Shown: positions 43,926 through 53,246, counted from the stretch's first letter. The stretch is 64,000 bases of DNA from Fenollaria sporofastidiosus (GCF_943169635.2 NZ_OW968186.1:1178001-1242000); one strand, 5' to 3'. The notes: a model not told the origin generated them from the sequence alone. Numbers and translations are program-made.

Positions 43926-45527
43926 ATGGAGTATTTATTAGGTCTGATGGGAGGCCTTGGTTTATTCCTATATGGAATGAGCCTTATGGGAGACGGTCTT
44001 CAAAAGGCAGCTGGCAGTAAATTAAAAAATATAATTGGAGCATTGACTAAGAATACATTCTTAGGTATTTTAGTTGGTACTGTAGTCACTATGATTATAC
44101 AAAGCTCATCAGCAACTACAGTTATGGTTGTAGGTTTTGTCAATGCAGGACTTATGAATCTGTACCAAGCAGTAGGTATAATATTTGGAGCAAATATAGG
44201 TACAACAATTACTGGTCAAATGCTAGCCCTTAATATTTCTAAATATGCACCTATAGCAATATTTGTTGGCGTTTTATTATTTATGCTGGGCAAGAAGAAA
44301 AAAATAAAAAGCTATGCAGAAATTGTTTTAGGACTTGGCATATTATTCTTTGGTATGGCAGCAATGGGTGAAGCGATGAGGCCTTTAGGAGAAAGCCCAG
44401 TATATGCAGAGCTTATGGCTAAATTAACTAATCCATGGCTAGGCTTACTAGTTGGTTTAGTAATGACAACTATACTACAATCGTCATCAGCAGCACAAGC
44501 CATCATACTAGCTCTTGCTTCACAAAATATAATTAATATGCACATAGCATTCCCAATACTATTTGGTCAAAACATAGGTACAACAACTACAGCACTTATA
44601 TCAAGTATTGGAGCCAATAGAACAGCTAAACAAGCAGCATTTATACATTTTATTTTTAATGTGTTTGGATCTATAGTATTTTTATTATTGCTAAAGAATC
44701 CGATAGAAACTTATGTTGTCAATACTTTTGCTTCACCTACGACACAAATAGCTATGGCTCACACATTCTTTAACGTTATAAATGTACTTTGGATGATGCC
44801 TTTTGCCAAAGTTTTGGTTAAGATTGCACAAAAACTTATACCAGAAAGTGACAGTAAAGAAGATAAACATTCTATTCACCTAGACTATCGTATATTAACT
44901 ACACCAGGTTTAGCAATAGGAACAGTTGTGGACGAATTAACAAGAATGAATGATTTAGTATTACAAAACATAGAAGACTCAAGAAACTTATTAATTAATA
45001 AAAAGATTGAGCTTATGGAAGTCATATATGAAAGAGAAGAACTTATAAACAGCTTACAAAAAGAAATTATAGATTATTTAGTAAAGGTATCAACATCAGG
45101 ACTATCTAAAGAACAACACGAAACAGTCGACGATTTATTCTTTATTGTAAACGATATTGAAAGAGCTGGAGACCACGTTAAAAACATCACTCAATTAAGT
45201 GAAGAAAGAATAAACATGGACATACATTTTACTGGTGAAGGAAAGAGAGAGCTTAACGAAATGTATGACTTAACAGTTAATGTATTTACACTAACAATGA
45301 ATGCATACAAATCTATGTCTGAAGAAATGGCATATGATATTATTAATATAGAAAAGAAGATAGACGTTTGCGAAAAAGAATTTAGAGAAAAACATTTTAG
45401 AAGACTTATGAGCAATGAATGCGAAGAAGAGCAAGGCATCATATTCTTAGACACAATATCAAATCTAGAAAGAATTGGTGACCATGCTGACAACATAGCT
45501 GGTTATGTACTTAAACATTTCAAATAA
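43926..45527 (+). CDS. Na/Pi cotransporter family protein with PhoU-like domain
   Basis: This 533 aa protein has two inverted membrane repeats, each with the QSSS motif (IIQSSSATTVMVVGF and ILQSSSAAQAIIL), the Na/Pi (NptA/YjbB) signature. The C-terminal ~200 residues are soluble and helical, PhoU-like (FIVNDIERAGDHVKNI and ISNLERIGDHADNIA). It probably exports or imports phosphate with sodium. A promoter and riboswitch for the next operon follow; no terminator was seen. Confidence 0.92.
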   Translation: MEYLLGLMGGLGLFLYGMSLMGDGLQKAAGSKLKNIIGALTKNTFLGILVGTVVTMIIQSSSATTVMVVGFVNAGLMNLYQAVGIIFGANIGTTITGQMLALNISKYAPIAIFVGVLLFMLGKKKKIKSYAEIVLGLGILFFGMAAMGEAMRPLGESPVYAELMAKLTNPWLGLLVGLVMTTILQSSSAAQAIILALASQNIINMHIAFPILFGQNIGTTTTALISSIGANRTAKQAAFIHFIFNVFGSIVFLLLLKNPIETYVVNTFASPTTQIAMAHTFFNVINVLWMMPFAKVLVKIAQKLIPESDSKEDKHSIHLDYRILTTPGLAIGTVVDELTRMNDLVLQNIEDSRNLLINKKIELMEVIYEREELINSLQKEIIDYLVKVSTSGLSKEQHETVDDLFFIVNDIERAGDHVKNITQLSEERINMDIHFTGEGKRELNEMYDLTVNVFTLTMNAYKSMSEEMAYDIINIEKKIDVCEKEFREKHFRRLMSNECEEEQGIIFLDTISNLERIGDHADNIAGYVLKHFK

Positions 45528-45591
45528 TTACTTTAATGTGCAAAGAAAACAGATTTTAATTCAGATATAAAAAAATTAAATGTAGAAAGGC

Positions 45592-45620
45592 TTGCAAATT
45601 AATACTATTTGTAGTATAAT
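45592..45620 (+). promoter_or_regulatory. Promoter of the glycine reductase operon
   Basis: TTGCAA (45592-45597), 17 bases, TATAAT (45615-45620). Transcription would begin near 45627, just before the first riboswitch aptamer. Confidence 0.8.
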
Positions 45621-45634
45621 ATAATCAGTAATGG

Positions 45635-45808
45635 ACTGGACGACAGATGCGGGAGAGAACGTATGTCACCGAAGGGTAAAGAATCTAAGCTCACTACTTA
45701 TATTCAAAAGTCTCAGGTAAAAGAACCGCGTTTTGACAGTACTCTGGAAAGCTTTAAGCACCGATGGAGCAATCTTGTTTAAGAGAATCTCACAGGTTAT
45801 GGACAGAG
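45635..45808 (+). promoter_or_regulatory. Tandem glycine riboswitch upstream of trxB
   Basis: Two glycine aptamers lie in series. Aptamer 1 (about 45635-45730) has the conserved GGGAGAG, CACCGAAGGGTAAAG and TCTCAGGTAAAAG, closed by GCGG (45649-45652) with CCGC (45726-45729). Aptamer 2 (about 45731-45808) has CTCTGGAAAG, CACCGATGGAGCAA and TCTCACAGGTTATGGACAGAG; its P1 is CTCTG (45742-45746) with CAGAG (45804-45808). The last five bases also form the foot of a terminator. Glycine binding would therefore favour P1 and allow transcription, an ON switch. Elsewhere this element often controls gcv genes; here it controls glycine reductase. Confidence 0.93.
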
Positions 45809-45836
45809 AACAAGAGTGGCTTGTTTTCTGTTTTTT
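45804..45836 (+). terminator. Riboswitch-controlled terminator
   Basis: CAGAGAACAAG (45804-45814), loop AGTGG and CTTGTTTTCTG (45820-45830) make an 11-base-pair stem with one G-U pair, followed by TTTTTT (45831-45836). Its 5' foot CAGAG is the 3' strand of aptamer-2 P1, so the two structures exclude each other. The 55 bases from here to trxB hold only the ribosome binding site. The gap before trxB (45528-45891) contains nothing else but the promoter and an AT-rich stretch. Confidence 0.85.
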
Positions 45837-45891
45837 AATTTATGGACAATTTTGTTAATAAACAATATGTAGTATAAGGAGGAATATCATA

Positions 45892-46833
45892 ATGTATGAT
45901 GTAATTATTATTGGAGGAGGCCCTGCAGGCTTAGCAGCTGGCCTATATGCTTCAAGAGCAAGACTTAAAACACTTATCCTTGAAAAGGAAAAAGCAGGTG
46001 GACAAATCGTTATAACTGACGAAGTTGCGAACTATCCAGGTTCAGTTGAAGACGCTTCAGGTCCAAGCCTTATTAAGAGAATGAAAGATCAAGTAGACAG
46101 CTTTGGTGCAGAATTCGTAATCGATACAGTTCAAAAGCTAGAACTTAACGATAAGGTTAAGAAAGTTGTTTGCAAAGACAAAACTTACGAAGGCAAAACT
46201 GTTATAGTTGCAACAGGCGCTACACCAAGAAAGATTGGTTGCCCTGGTGAAGCAGAATTCACTGGCAGAGGCGTTAGCTACTGCGCAACATGTGATGCTA
46301 ACTTCTTTGAAGACATGGAAGTTTATGTAGTAGGCGGTGGAGACTCAGCATTCGAAGAGGCTATGTACCTATCTAAGTTTGCTAGAAAAGTTACTCTAGT
46401 ATATAGAAAGGGTAAAGAAGAAGCACGTGCAGCTGAAAGTATAAAAGAAAAAGCTTATAAGAATCCAAAACTTGATTATATTTGGAATGCAACTGTTGTT
46501 GAAGTTAAGGGCGACGGAATCCTTACAAGCATTGTACTTGAAGATACAAAGACTAAAGAAAGACGTGAAATATTCGCTGACGAAAATGACGGAACATTTG
46601 GTCTATTCGTATTCGTAGGATATACTCCTAAGAACGACATAGTTGAAGGCTTACTTGATATGGAAGGCGGATACATTGTAACAGATGAAAACATGCATAC
46701 AAATATCCCAGGAGTATTTGCAGCTGGAGACAATAGAAAGAAAGAATTAAGACAAGTTGTTACAGCAACAGCAGATGGTGCTATAGCTGCAACACAAGCT
46801 GAAAAGTATATCAACGAACATTTCGGAGACTAA
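45892..46833 (+). CDS. trxB: Thioredoxin reductase
   Basis: It reduces the operon's thioredoxin, which in turn regenerates glycine reductase. At 313 aa it has FAD-binding GGGPAGLAAGLYASRA, the redox CATC (Cys131, Cys134), NADPH-binding GGGDSAFEEAMYL, and C-terminal FAAGDNR. GGAGG precedes the ATG. It is the first gene of the riboswitch-controlled operon. grdX, which precedes trxB in some clostridia, is absent here. Confidence 0.96.
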   Translation: MYDVIIIGGGPAGLAAGLYASRARLKTLILEKEKAGGQIVITDEVANYPGSVEDASGPSLIKRMKDQVDSFGAEFVIDTVQKLELNDKVKKVVCKDKTYEGKTVIVATGATPRKIGCPGEAEFTGRGVSYCATCDANFFEDMEVYVVGGGDSAFEEAMYLSKFARKVTLVYRKGKEEARAAESIKEKAYKNPKLDYIWNATVVEVKGDGILTSIVLEDTKTKERREIFADENDGTFGLFVFVGYTPKNDIVEGLLDMEGGYIVTDENMHTNIPGVFAAGDNRKKELRQVVTATADGAIAATQAEKYINEHFGD

Positions 46834-46868
46834 TAGTCTTATAGTATAAAATTTAAGGAGGAATTGAA

Positions 46869-47183
46869 ATGTTAGAAGTAACAAAGGACAATTTTGAACA
46901 AGAAGTTAAACAAGCTGAAGGTTATGTATTAGTGGATTTCTGGGGACCTACATGTGAACCATGCAAAGCTTTAATGCCACATATCCACGCTATGGAAGAT
47001 GAATTTAAAAACGTAAAATTCACATCATTTGATATTTCAAAGGGAAGAAGATTAGCAATTGGAGAAAAAGTTATGGGCTTACCAGTAATTGCTATTTACA
47101 AAGATGGCTCTCAAGTTGATTCAAGAGTTAAAGAAGACGCTACTAAAGAATCAGTTAGAGAAATGTTAGAAAAATATAACTAA
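46869..47183 (+). CDS. trxA: Thioredoxin of the glycine reductase system
   Basis: This 104 aa thioredoxin has the unusual active site GPTCEPCK (Cys29, Cys32) instead of WCGPC. Such variant sites are known in thioredoxins of glycine-reducing clostridia. It donates electrons to selenoprotein A and the reductase complex. AAGGAGG precedes the ATG. It sits between trxB and grdE, the usual order. Confidence 0.93.
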   Translation: MLEVTKDNFEQEVKQAEGYVLVDFWGPTCEPCKALMPHIHAMEDEFKNVKFTSFDISKGRRLAIGEKVMGLPVIAIYKDGSQVDSRVKEDATKESVREMLEKYN

Positions 47184-47238
47184 AGTTTATTTACTATTAA
47201 ATAGTTAAATATATTAAAATTTTAAGGGAGGTGAGATT

Positions 47239-48525
47239 ATGCGTCTAGAAATAGGCAACGTGCTTATTAAAGATGTTCAATTCGGCCAAGAAACAAAGGT
47301 AGAAAATGGTGTTTTATATGTAAATAAAGATGACATTATCAAACTTTGTAAGGAAGATGAACACATTAAATCTGTAGACGTAGAAATCGCTAGACCGGGA
47401 GAAAGTGTTAGAATCACACCGGTTAAAGATGTTGTTGAACCAAGAGTTAAAGTTGAAGGACCTGGTGGAGTATTCCCTGGTATCTTATCAAAAGTTGACG
47501 TAGTTGGTTCAGGTAAAACAAACGTTCTTAAAGGTTGTGCAGTAATGACAACAGGTAAAATTGTTGGTTTCCAAGAAGGTATTGTCGACATGACAGGCCC
47601 AGGTGCTCAATATACACCATTCTCAAAAACTAACAATATTGTAGTTATTGCTGAACCAATTGATGGTTTAAAGCAACACGAACATGAAAAAGCTCTAAGA
47701 TATTGTGGATTCAAGACTGCAGCTTACTTAGCAGAAGCAGCAAGAAACTTGACTCCAGATGAAACAGAAGTTTATGAAACACTACCTTTAATGGAAGGTG
47801 CTGAAAAGTTCAAAGGACTTCCAAGAGTTGCATATGTTCAAATGCTTCAATCTCAAGGACTTCTACACGACACATACGTTTATGGAGTCGATGCAAAGCA
47901 AATAGTTCCTACAATTTTATACCCAACTGAAGTTTTTGATGGAGCTATAATTAGTGGTAACTGCGTATCATCATGCGATAAGAACCCTTCTTATGTACAC
48001 ATGAACAACCCAGTTGTTAAAGAATTGTACAAAGAACACGGTAAAACTATCAACTTTGTTGGTATGATTATCACTAACGAAAACGTTTATCTTGCAGATA
48101 AGGAAAGAAGTTCAAACTGGACTGCTAAGCTAGCTAGATATCTAGATCTTGATGGAGCTGTTGTTTCACAAGAAGGTTTTGGTAACCCAGATACAGACTT
48201 AATCATGAACTGTAAGAAAATTGAAGGCCAAGGCGTTAAGACTGTAATCATTACAGATGAGTACGCTGGTAGAGACGGTGCTTCTCAATCATTAGCGGAC
48301 GCTGATAAGGCTGCAGACGCAGTTATTACTGGCGGTAACGCTAACGAATTAATTGAACTACCTAAGATGGACAAAGTTATAGGTCACCCTGAATTTATCG
48401 ATACAATAGCAGGTGGATTTGACGGTTCATTAAAGGCTGATGGTTCAGTAACAGTTGAGATTCAAGCTATAACAGGAGCTACTTCTGAAGTAGGTTTTGG
48501 ATACTTAACAGCAAGAGGCAAATAA
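47239..48525 (+). CDS. grdE: Glycine reductase complex component B, subunits alpha and beta (proprotein)
   Basis: This 428 aa proprotein is cleaved between Asn241 and Cys242 in SGNCVSSCDKN; the new N-terminal Cys becomes the pyruvoyl group that binds glycine as a Schiff base. The position matches Cys242 known from the Peptoclostridium (Eubacterium) acidaminophilum protein. The C-terminal half includes TDEYAGRDGASQSLAD. GGGAGG precedes the ATG. It is followed by grdA. Confidence 0.95.
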   Translation: MRLEIGNVLIKDVQFGQETKVENGVLYVNKDDIIKLCKEDEHIKSVDVEIARPGESVRITPVKDVVEPRVKVEGPGGVFPGILSKVDVVGSGKTNVLKGCAVMTTGKIVGFQEGIVDMTGPGAQYTPFSKTNNIVVIAEPIDGLKQHEHEKALRYCGFKTAAYLAEAARNLTPDETEVYETLPLMEGAEKFKGLPRVAYVQMLQSQGLLHDTYVYGVDAKQIVPTILYPTEVFDGAIISGNCVSSCDKNPSYVHMNNPVVKELYKEHGKTINFVGMIITNENVYLADKERSSNWTAKLARYLDLDGAVVSQEGFGNPDTDLIMNCKKIEGQGVKTVIITDEYAGRDGASQSLADADKAADAVITGGNANELIELPKMDKVIGHPEFIDTIAGGFDGSLKADGSVTVEIQAITGATSEVGFGYLTARGK

Positions 48526-48570
48526 TTAATAATAAATTTAAAATTACAAATAGGAAAGGAGAGTTTTTGA

Positions 48571-49047
48571 ATGTCAATATTTAATGAAAATTCAAAAGTT
48601 GTTATAATTGGCGACAGAGACGGTATTCCTGGTCCTGCTATGGAAGAGTGTGTAAAGACAACTCCAGCAGAAGTTGTATTCTCAGCTACTGAGTGTTTTG
48701 TCTGAACTGCAGCTGGCGCTATGGACCTAGAAAACCAAAACAGAGTAAAAGAAGCCGTAGATAAATACGGTGCAGAAAACATCATAGTTTTACTTGGTGG
48801 AGGAGAAGCTGAAACAGCAGGCTTAGCAGCTGAAACTGTTACAGCAGGTGACCCTACATGGGCTGGTCCTTTAGCCGGAGTCTCGTTGGGACTTAAGGTA
48901 TATCATGCATTAGAACCTGAATTTAAAGAAAGTGTTGATGCAGGAGTTTATGACGAACAAATCGGAATGATGGAAATGGTATTAGACGTTGATGCTATTA
49001 CTAGTGAAATCAAAAATATCAGAGATGAGTACACTCAATATAAATAG
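48571..49047 (+). CDS. grdA: Glycine reductase selenoprotein A (in-frame UGA = selenocysteine)
   Basis: This 158 aa selenoprotein carries the carboxymethyl-selenoether intermediate between components B and C. The ATG at 48571 has AGGAAAGGAGAG upstream. An in-frame TGA at 48703-48705 encodes selenocysteine 45 in the sequence Cys42-Phe-Val-Sec45-Thr-Ala-Ala-Gly-Ala-Met, the known redox pair of GrdA. Downstream sequence (LGGGEAETAGLAAETVTAGDPTWAGPLAG) continues in the same frame without break. A clear bSECIS hairpin after this TGA was not obvious by eye. An ordinary gene finder would report only the 3' part. Confidence 0.96.
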
Positions 49048-49078
49048 TGCCCAAAAATTTTAGTAAAAGGGGGGAAAT

Positions 49079-50392
49079 ATGATGAGTAAATTAAGAGTAG
49101 TTCATTATATTAACCAATTCTTTGCCGGTGTTGGTGGAGAAGAAAAAGCTGATATTAAACCTTACGTAGAAGAAAAGGTAATGGGTCCTGGAATGGCTTT
49201 AAATGGTCAATTCAAAGGAGAAGCTGAAATTGTTGCGACTATAGTATGTGGTGACTCATATTTCGGAGAAAACATAGAAGAAGCAAAAGCAGCTATACTA
49301 GAAATGGTTAAAAAATATGAACCGGATCTATTCATCGCAGGACCTGCATTTAACGCAGGAAGATACGGTGTAGCTTGTGCTACAATAACAGATGCAGTAC
49401 AAAATGAACTTGGAATTCCAGCAATCACTGGTATGTATGTTGAAAACCCAGGCGCTGATATGTTCAAGAAATCTATATATATAGTAAGCACAAAGAACAG
49501 TGCAGCTGGTATGGTTGATGCTGTTCAACACATGGCTCCATTAGCTCTTAAATTAGCTAAGAAAGAAAAGATCGGTACTCCAGCAGAAGAAGGATACATC
49601 GAAAGAGGAGTAAGATACAATCTATTCGTAGAAGAAATAGGAGCAAGAAGAGCTGTTGACATGATGCTTAAGAAGTTAAAAGGCGAAGAATATGTTACAG
49701 AATATCCAATGCCTAACTTCGACAGAGTTGATCCAAATCCAGCTATAAAAGATATGGCTCACGCAACTATCGCTTTAGTTACATCTGGCGGTATTTGTGC
49801 AAAAGGAAACCCTGATCACATCGAAGCATCATCAGCTTCTAAATATGGAAGATATGATATTACAGGTGTAGATGCATTCACAAGTGAAAATGCTCAAACA
49901 GCACACGGTGGATATGACCCTGTATATGCTAACGAAGATCCAAACAGAGTTTTACCTCTTGACATCATGAGAGAATTTGAAAAAGAAGGTAAAATTGGTA
50001 AGCTATATAATGCATATTTCACAACAGTTGGTAACGGTACTGCCGTTGCAAACGCTAAGAAATTTGCATCAGAATTCTCAAAAGAATTAGTTGAAAACCA
50101 TGTTGATGGAGTTATATTAACTAGTACCTGAGGTACTTGTACACGTTGCGGTGCAACAATGGTAAAAGAAATTGAACGTGCAGGAATCCCTGTAGTTCAC
50201 ATGTGTACAGTAGTTCCAATTTCATTAACAGTTGGTGCTAACAGAATAGTTCCTACAATAGCTATTCCACATCCACTTGGAGATCCAAAACTTGATCATG
50301 ATGAAGAAGTTTCTCTAAGAAGAAAACTAGTTGCAAAGGCATTACATGCTTTAGAAACTGAAGTTGATGGACAAACTGTTTTCGATAAATAA
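49079..50392 (+). CDS. grdB: Glycine reductase selenoprotein B gamma subunit (in-frame UGA = selenocysteine)
   Basis: This 437 aa selenoprotein is the substrate-specific subunit of component B. TGA at 50129-50131 encodes Sec351 in TST-Sec-GTCTRCGA, a UxxCxxC-type site as known for GrdB. Sequence on both sides is in one frame and matches the family (N-terminal LRVVHYINQFFAGVGGEEK, C-terminal VPISLTVGANRIVPTIAIPHPLGD). Two ATG codons stand in tandem at the start after AAAGGGGGG. A hairpin fitting a bacterial SECIS lies 13 bases past the UGA. Confidence 0.96.
50123..50157 (+). promoter_or_regulatory. Candidate bSECIS and UGA-centred inverted repeat in grdB
   Basis: The Sec UGA (50129-50131) sits at the centre of a perfect inverted repeat, AGTACC-TGA-GGTACT (50123-50137). 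Thirteen bases after the UGA is a second hairpin, GTTGC-GGT-GCAAC (50145-50157), whose GGU loop resembles the SelB-binding G and U of bacterial SECIS elements. The position is right for a bSECIS. Whether the first repeat also forms in the mRNA is unknown. Confidence 0.6.
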
Positions 50393-50410
50393 TTATTGTA
50401 AATAATAAAT

Positions 50411-50467
50411 CGCCCTTTTAATTAAGGGCGATGTACATAATTATGTTTATGTCATAGTTATACTATG
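50411..50467 (+). other. Two hairpins between grdB and grdC
   Basis: CGCCCTT-N6-AAGGGCG (50411-50430) and CATAGT-TAT-ACTATG (50453-50467) lie in the 118-base gap. Neither is followed by a T-run, so they look like partial attenuators, RNA processing sites or stabilising elements, not terminators. No promoter was recognised in the gap. Confidence 0.5.
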
Positions 50468-50510
50468 TTATAGATAATTCATAATAAAAAAATATTACGG
50501 AGGTGTATGG

Positions 50511-52052
50511 ATGAATTATTCAGTATTAAAGGGTGCAGCTTATGTATTGTTACAAGCACCTGATATGGTAATCCACAATGGAACTACACAAACAACAGAA
50601 AGAACTCTACATCCAGATTCAGAGTATCTAAAGGCAGTTCCAAAACATTTAAGAAGTTTCGAAGACTGTGTTAACTATTTACCTAACCAAATTTATATAG
50701 GTAATGATGTTCCTGAAAAATTAAGAGAAGTACCTGAGCCATGGCATGAACACTTACTATCTGGCGCAGACAGACACGGTGCTAAGGGCGAAATTCTTCC
50801 ACAATCTGAACTTATAGGTATGATGAAAGTTGCAGATGTTTTTGAGTTAGTTTTCTTAACTTCAGAATTTACTGATCAAGTTAGAAAAGAATTCGAAGAA
50901 CATCCGCTAATCAATGATGAATTAATTGCTAGATTAGGAAAAGGTACTGAATTAGCAGAAATTGAAGGCTTAATTAATGATCACGGTGCTGAAGCAATCA
51001 TGAACGAAGACAAAATCGTAGGTTGTGTTAAGAGAGCACACGATGTTGACCAAAACTTATCTGCTCACGTAATGTTTGAAAACTTAGTAGTTAAAGCATC
51101 AGGTATATTTGCTGCTTTAAACTGTATAGAAAAGAACCACATAGACCCTGCATCAATTGAATATGTGATTGAATGTTCAGAAGAAGCATGTGGCGATATG
51201 AATCAAAGAGGTGGCGGTAACTTTGCTAAATCTATAGCAGAATTAACTGGTTTAGTTAACGCATCAGGTTCAGACGTAAGAGGTTTCTGTGCTGCACCAA
51301 CTCACTCTTTAATTTCTGCTGCTTCTTTAGTACAAGCTGGAACATTTAAGAATGTAATGGTAGTAGCTGGTGGTTCTAGTGCTAAACTTGGCATGAACGG
51401 AAGAGACCATGTTAAGAAGGAAATGCCAATAATCGAAGACTGTGTTGCAGGATTTGCATTTGTTGTTTCTCAAAATGATGGAGAACATCCAATAATAAGA
51501 ACTGATATTGTCGGCAGACATACAGTTGGCACTGGTTCATCACCACAAGCAGTTATCACTTCTTTAGTTACAAATCCACTAACAAAAGCTGGATTAAAAA
51601 TCATAGATGTAGATAAATATTCAGTAGAAATGCAAAATCCAGATATAACAAGACCAGCTGGAGCAGGTGACGTTCCTGAAGCTAACTTTAAGATGATAGG
51701 AGCTTTAGCTGTAAAGAATGGCGAAATCGAAAGAACTGCACTTCCTGATTTTATCGTTGAACATGGTATGAAAGGTTGGGCTCCAACTCAAGGCCATATA
51801 CCTTCAGGAGCACCTTATCTTGGATTTGTTATAGATGATATCAAGAGCGGAGCAGTAAAAAGAGCTATGATTGTTGGTAAGGGAAGCTTATTCTTAGGTA
51901 GAATGACAAACCTATTCGACGGTGTTTCTATAGTAATCGAAAAGAACCCAGGAAAGGTTAGCGAAGAAGGTGCAGCATCTGAAGAAACTATTAAGAAATA
52001 TGTAGCAGATGCAATGAGAGATTTCGCTAAATCATTCACTGAAGAAAATTAG
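50511..52052 (+). CDS. grdC: Glycine reductase complex component C subunit beta
   Basis: This 513 aa subunit of component C converts the carboxymethyl-Sec intermediate on GrdA to acetyl phosphate, together with GrdD. The thiolase-like core is visible in VECSEEACGDMNQRGGGNFAKS-type residues, GFCAAPTHSLISAASLVQAG (likely nucleophilic Cys) and VVAGGSSAKLGMNGRDH. GGAGG precedes the ATG. Confidence 0.95.
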   Translation: MNYSVLKGAAYVLLQAPDMVIHNGTTQTTERTLHPDSEYLKAVPKHLRSFEDCVNYLPNQIYIGNDVPEKLREVPEPWHEHLLSGADRHGAKGEILPQSELIGMMKVADVFELVFLTSEFTDQVRKEFEEHPLINDELIARLGKGTELAEIEGLINDHGAEAIMNEDKIVGCVKRAHDVDQNLSAHVMFENLVVKASGIFAALNCIEKNHIDPASIEYVIECSEEACGDMNQRGGGNFAKSIAELTGLVNASGSDVRGFCAAPTHSLISAASLVQAGTFKNVMVVAGGSSAKLGMNGRDHVKKEMPIIEDCVAGFAFVVSQNDGEHPIIRTDIVGRHTVGTGSSPQAVITSLVTNPLTKAGLKIIDVDKYSVEMQNPDITRPAGAGDVPEANFKMIGALAVKNGEIERTALPDFIVEHGMKGWAPTQGHIPSGAPYLGFVIDDIKSGAVKRAMIVGKGSLFLGRMTNLFDGVSIVIEKNPGKVSEEGAASEETIKKYVADAMRDFAKSFTEEN

Positions 52053-52062
52053 AGGTGACGAT

Positions 52063-53244
52063 ATGTCAGACAACATTAAGAAAATGATTGGACAAGTTTT
52101 TAATGACATCGCAGATGGATTAGAAACTGGTTCATTCGGAAAAAAAGTACGTGTTGGTTTAACAAGTTTTGGTAGCGAACACGGTACTGAAAACTTAGTT
52201 AAAGCTGCAGAACTTGCTCAATCTAGAGATTCTTCAATGGAAGTTGTTCTTATTGGTCCAAAAGCAGAAACTGAATTAACTCAATATGAAGTTTCTGATG
52301 AAGATCAAGGTTATAAGAAGATGGAAGAATTATTAGATGCTGGAGAGATAGATGCATGCGTTACTATGCATTACAACTTCCCAATTGGAGTATCAACTGT
52401 TGGTAGAGCAGTTACTCCTGGTTTTGGTAAAGAAATGCTTATAGCAACAACTACAGGAACATCTTCTGCACATAGAGTAGAAGCAATGGTTCTTAATGGT
52501 ATTTATGGTCTAATCGTAGCTAAGGCATTAGGAAATCAAGATCCAAGTCTTGGTATTCTAAATGTTGATGGAGCTAGACAAGTTGAGAGAGCTTTCAAAC
52601 AATTAAATGATAAAGGATTTAATATTAAATTTGCTGAGTCACACAGAGCTGACGGTGGAGATGTAATGAGAGGAAATGACTTATTACAAGCTTCATGTGA
52701 CGTTGTTGTTAATGACTCATTAACTGGAAATATCCTTATGAAGATGTTCTCATCATTCACTACAGGCGGTTCATACGAAGCTAACGGCTTTGGATATGGT
52801 CCTGGTATTGGTGAAGGATTTAACAGAACTATCCTTATAGTATCTAGAGCATCAGGAGTTCCTGTTGTAGCAAACGCTTTAACTTATGCTGCAGGACTTG
52901 TTAAAGGTAACTTACACAAGGTTGCGAAGGCAACATTTGAAGCAGCTAATGCAGCTGGTTTAAAAGATATACTTGCATCATTAAGTAAAGCTAATGAAAA
53001 GAAAGATGACGGACCAAAAGAAGCTGTTGCTGCTCCTCCAAAGGAAGTAGTAGAAGAAGCTATTGCTGGTATTGATATACTAGAGTTAGAAGATTCAGTT
53101 CAAGCACTTTGGAAAGAAGGCATTTATGCTGAAAGTGGTATGGGTTGTACAGGACCAGTTATAATGGTTAGTAAGAACAACTTAGATAAGGCTAAAGAAG
53201 TTTTAACAAAAGCTGGATATATAACAAGCGATGCAAATTGCTAA
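52063..53244 (+). CDS. grdD: Glycine reductase complex component C subunit alpha
   Basis: This 393 aa subunit has a PlsX-like (phosphate acyltransferase-type) core, ending in acetyl phosphate release. A conserved C-terminal Cys362 lies in SGMGCTGPVIMVS, the family's acetyl-thioester candidate. A flexible Ala/Pro/Lys-rich linker (about 305-335) precedes the C-terminal segment. AGAGGTGAC precedes the ATG, 10 bases after grdC. It closes the operon at a strong terminator. Confidence 0.95.
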   Translation: MSDNIKKMIGQVFNDIADGLETGSFGKKVRVGLTSFGSEHGTENLVKAAELAQSRDSSMEVVLIGPKAETELTQYEVSDEDQGYKKMEELLDAGEIDACVTMHYNFPIGVSTVGRAVTPGFGKEMLIATTTGTSSAHRVEAMVLNGIYGLIVAKALGNQDPSLGILNVDGARQVERAFKQLNDKGFNIKFAESHRADGGDVMRGNDLLQASCDVVVNDSLTGNILMKMFSSFTTGGSYEANGFGYGPGIGEGFNRTILIVSRASGVPVVANALTYAAGLVKGNLHKVAKATFEAANAAGLKDILASLSKANEKKDDGPKEAVAAPPKEVVEEAIAGIDILELEDSVQALWKEGIYAESGMGCTGPVIMVSKNNLDKAKEVLTKAGYITSDANC

Positions 53245-53246
53245 TA

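Noticed and set aside
48571..48720. grdA looks broken by a stop codon after 44 codons
   Set aside because: The UGA is in the known CxxU position of GrdA, the frame continues and matches the family, and grdB has a matching Sec UGA.
50129..50160. grdB looks split in two by a nonsense codon
   Set aside because: TST-UGA-GTCTRCG is the known Sec site of GrdB; both halves are in frame and a SECIS-like hairpin follows.
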